A stretch of 64,000 nt of DNA from Melanopsichium pennsylvanicum (taxonomy: Eukaryota > Basidiomycota > Ustilaginomycetes > Ustilaginales), in contig OAPG01000022.1 in the NCBI GenBank assembly GCA_900208305.1, positions 186,001-250,000 on the forward strand, given 5' to 3'. Under the pieces are notes generated by a model, which made no database searches, was not told the origin of the DNA, and saw only the letters and a list, made by a program, of their open reading frames with translations. Both the position numbers and the translations under genes were made by a program. Positions 63,951 through 64,000 of the stretch are shown here, piece after piece; position 1 is the stretch's first letter, and every line of letters begins with the position of its first letter.

Positions 63951-64000
63951 CAGTGTGCTGCCCCACTCTCGTTTCCCTGCCTGTCGTCAGGATCTCCTTC
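63950..64000 (-). CDS. Gag polyprotein, copy B, last codons only
   Basis: The final 16 codons and stop of gag, identical in arrangement to copy A (acidic Gly/Asn-rich tail, stop overlapping pol ATG). The gene continues beyond the window edge. Confidence 0.85.
   Translation of the reverse strand, partial: EGDPDDRQGNESGAAH

Overview
The window is nuclear DNA of a basidiomycete fungus, most likely a smut of the Ustilaginales (Ustilago, Sporisorium, Pseudozyma and relatives). The reasons are compact mostly intron-poor genes, balanced base composition with C-rich wobble positions in highly expressed genes (actin, RPL2), short GT-AG introns near the 5' ends, CA/CT microsatellites in 5' leaders, and a cluster of small secreted disordered proteins of the effector type. 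The species is inferred from gene style, not from a database match.

1-26 kb is ordinary housekeeping DNA: the 3' part of the CAAX protease gene RCE1; ELG1 (alternative clamp loader); a small stress-type hydrophilic protein gene; the TORC2 subunit AVO3/RICTOR; a membrane-anchored protein disulfide isomerase; a fusion of a glutathione-S-transferase-like protein with the histidine enzyme HIS6; actin with three introns; a secreted protein with a lysozyme-like transglycosylase domain; and RAD10/ERCC1 carrying an unusual C-terminal ubiquitin-interacting-type motif.

26-37 kb starts with RPL2 (one 812-bp intron) and ends with an intron-containing tRNA-Lys(CUU). Between them lies an accessory island with four predicted secreted proteins (two are diverged paralogues placed tail to tail), a 116-bp inverted repeat, and a fragment resembling the N-terminus of the DEAH helicase DHR1/DHX37.

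37-48 kb is again housekeeping: eIF5B (FUN12), the ribosome-biogenesis protein CGR1 (three exons), a DUF2433 phosphoesterase-like protein with a C-terminal RRM, and a bHLH transcription factor. 47.4-52.4 kb is a gene desert.

52.4-64 kb is retrotransposon DNA. Two nearly identical Ty3/gypsy chromovirus copies lie in opposite orientation. Copy A (+) has gag and a pol cut off inside the integrase, which also carries Asp-to-Asn at the probable first catalytic residue. Copy B (-) has a complete pol with a chromodomain and leaves the window at the 3' end of gag. Between them is an inverted LTR plus 5' leader, so the junction is either a real rearrangement or an assembly join between repeats. The noticed coding differences between the copies are almost all C-to-T/G-to-A changes at CpG, and the element carries a recurring set of short palindromes in its LTR, leader, pol linkers and 3' UTR. 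The element palindromes, the secreted-protein island, the GST-HIS6 fusion and the RAD10 tail are the most interesting items. No wholly new system could be proven from the sequence alone.
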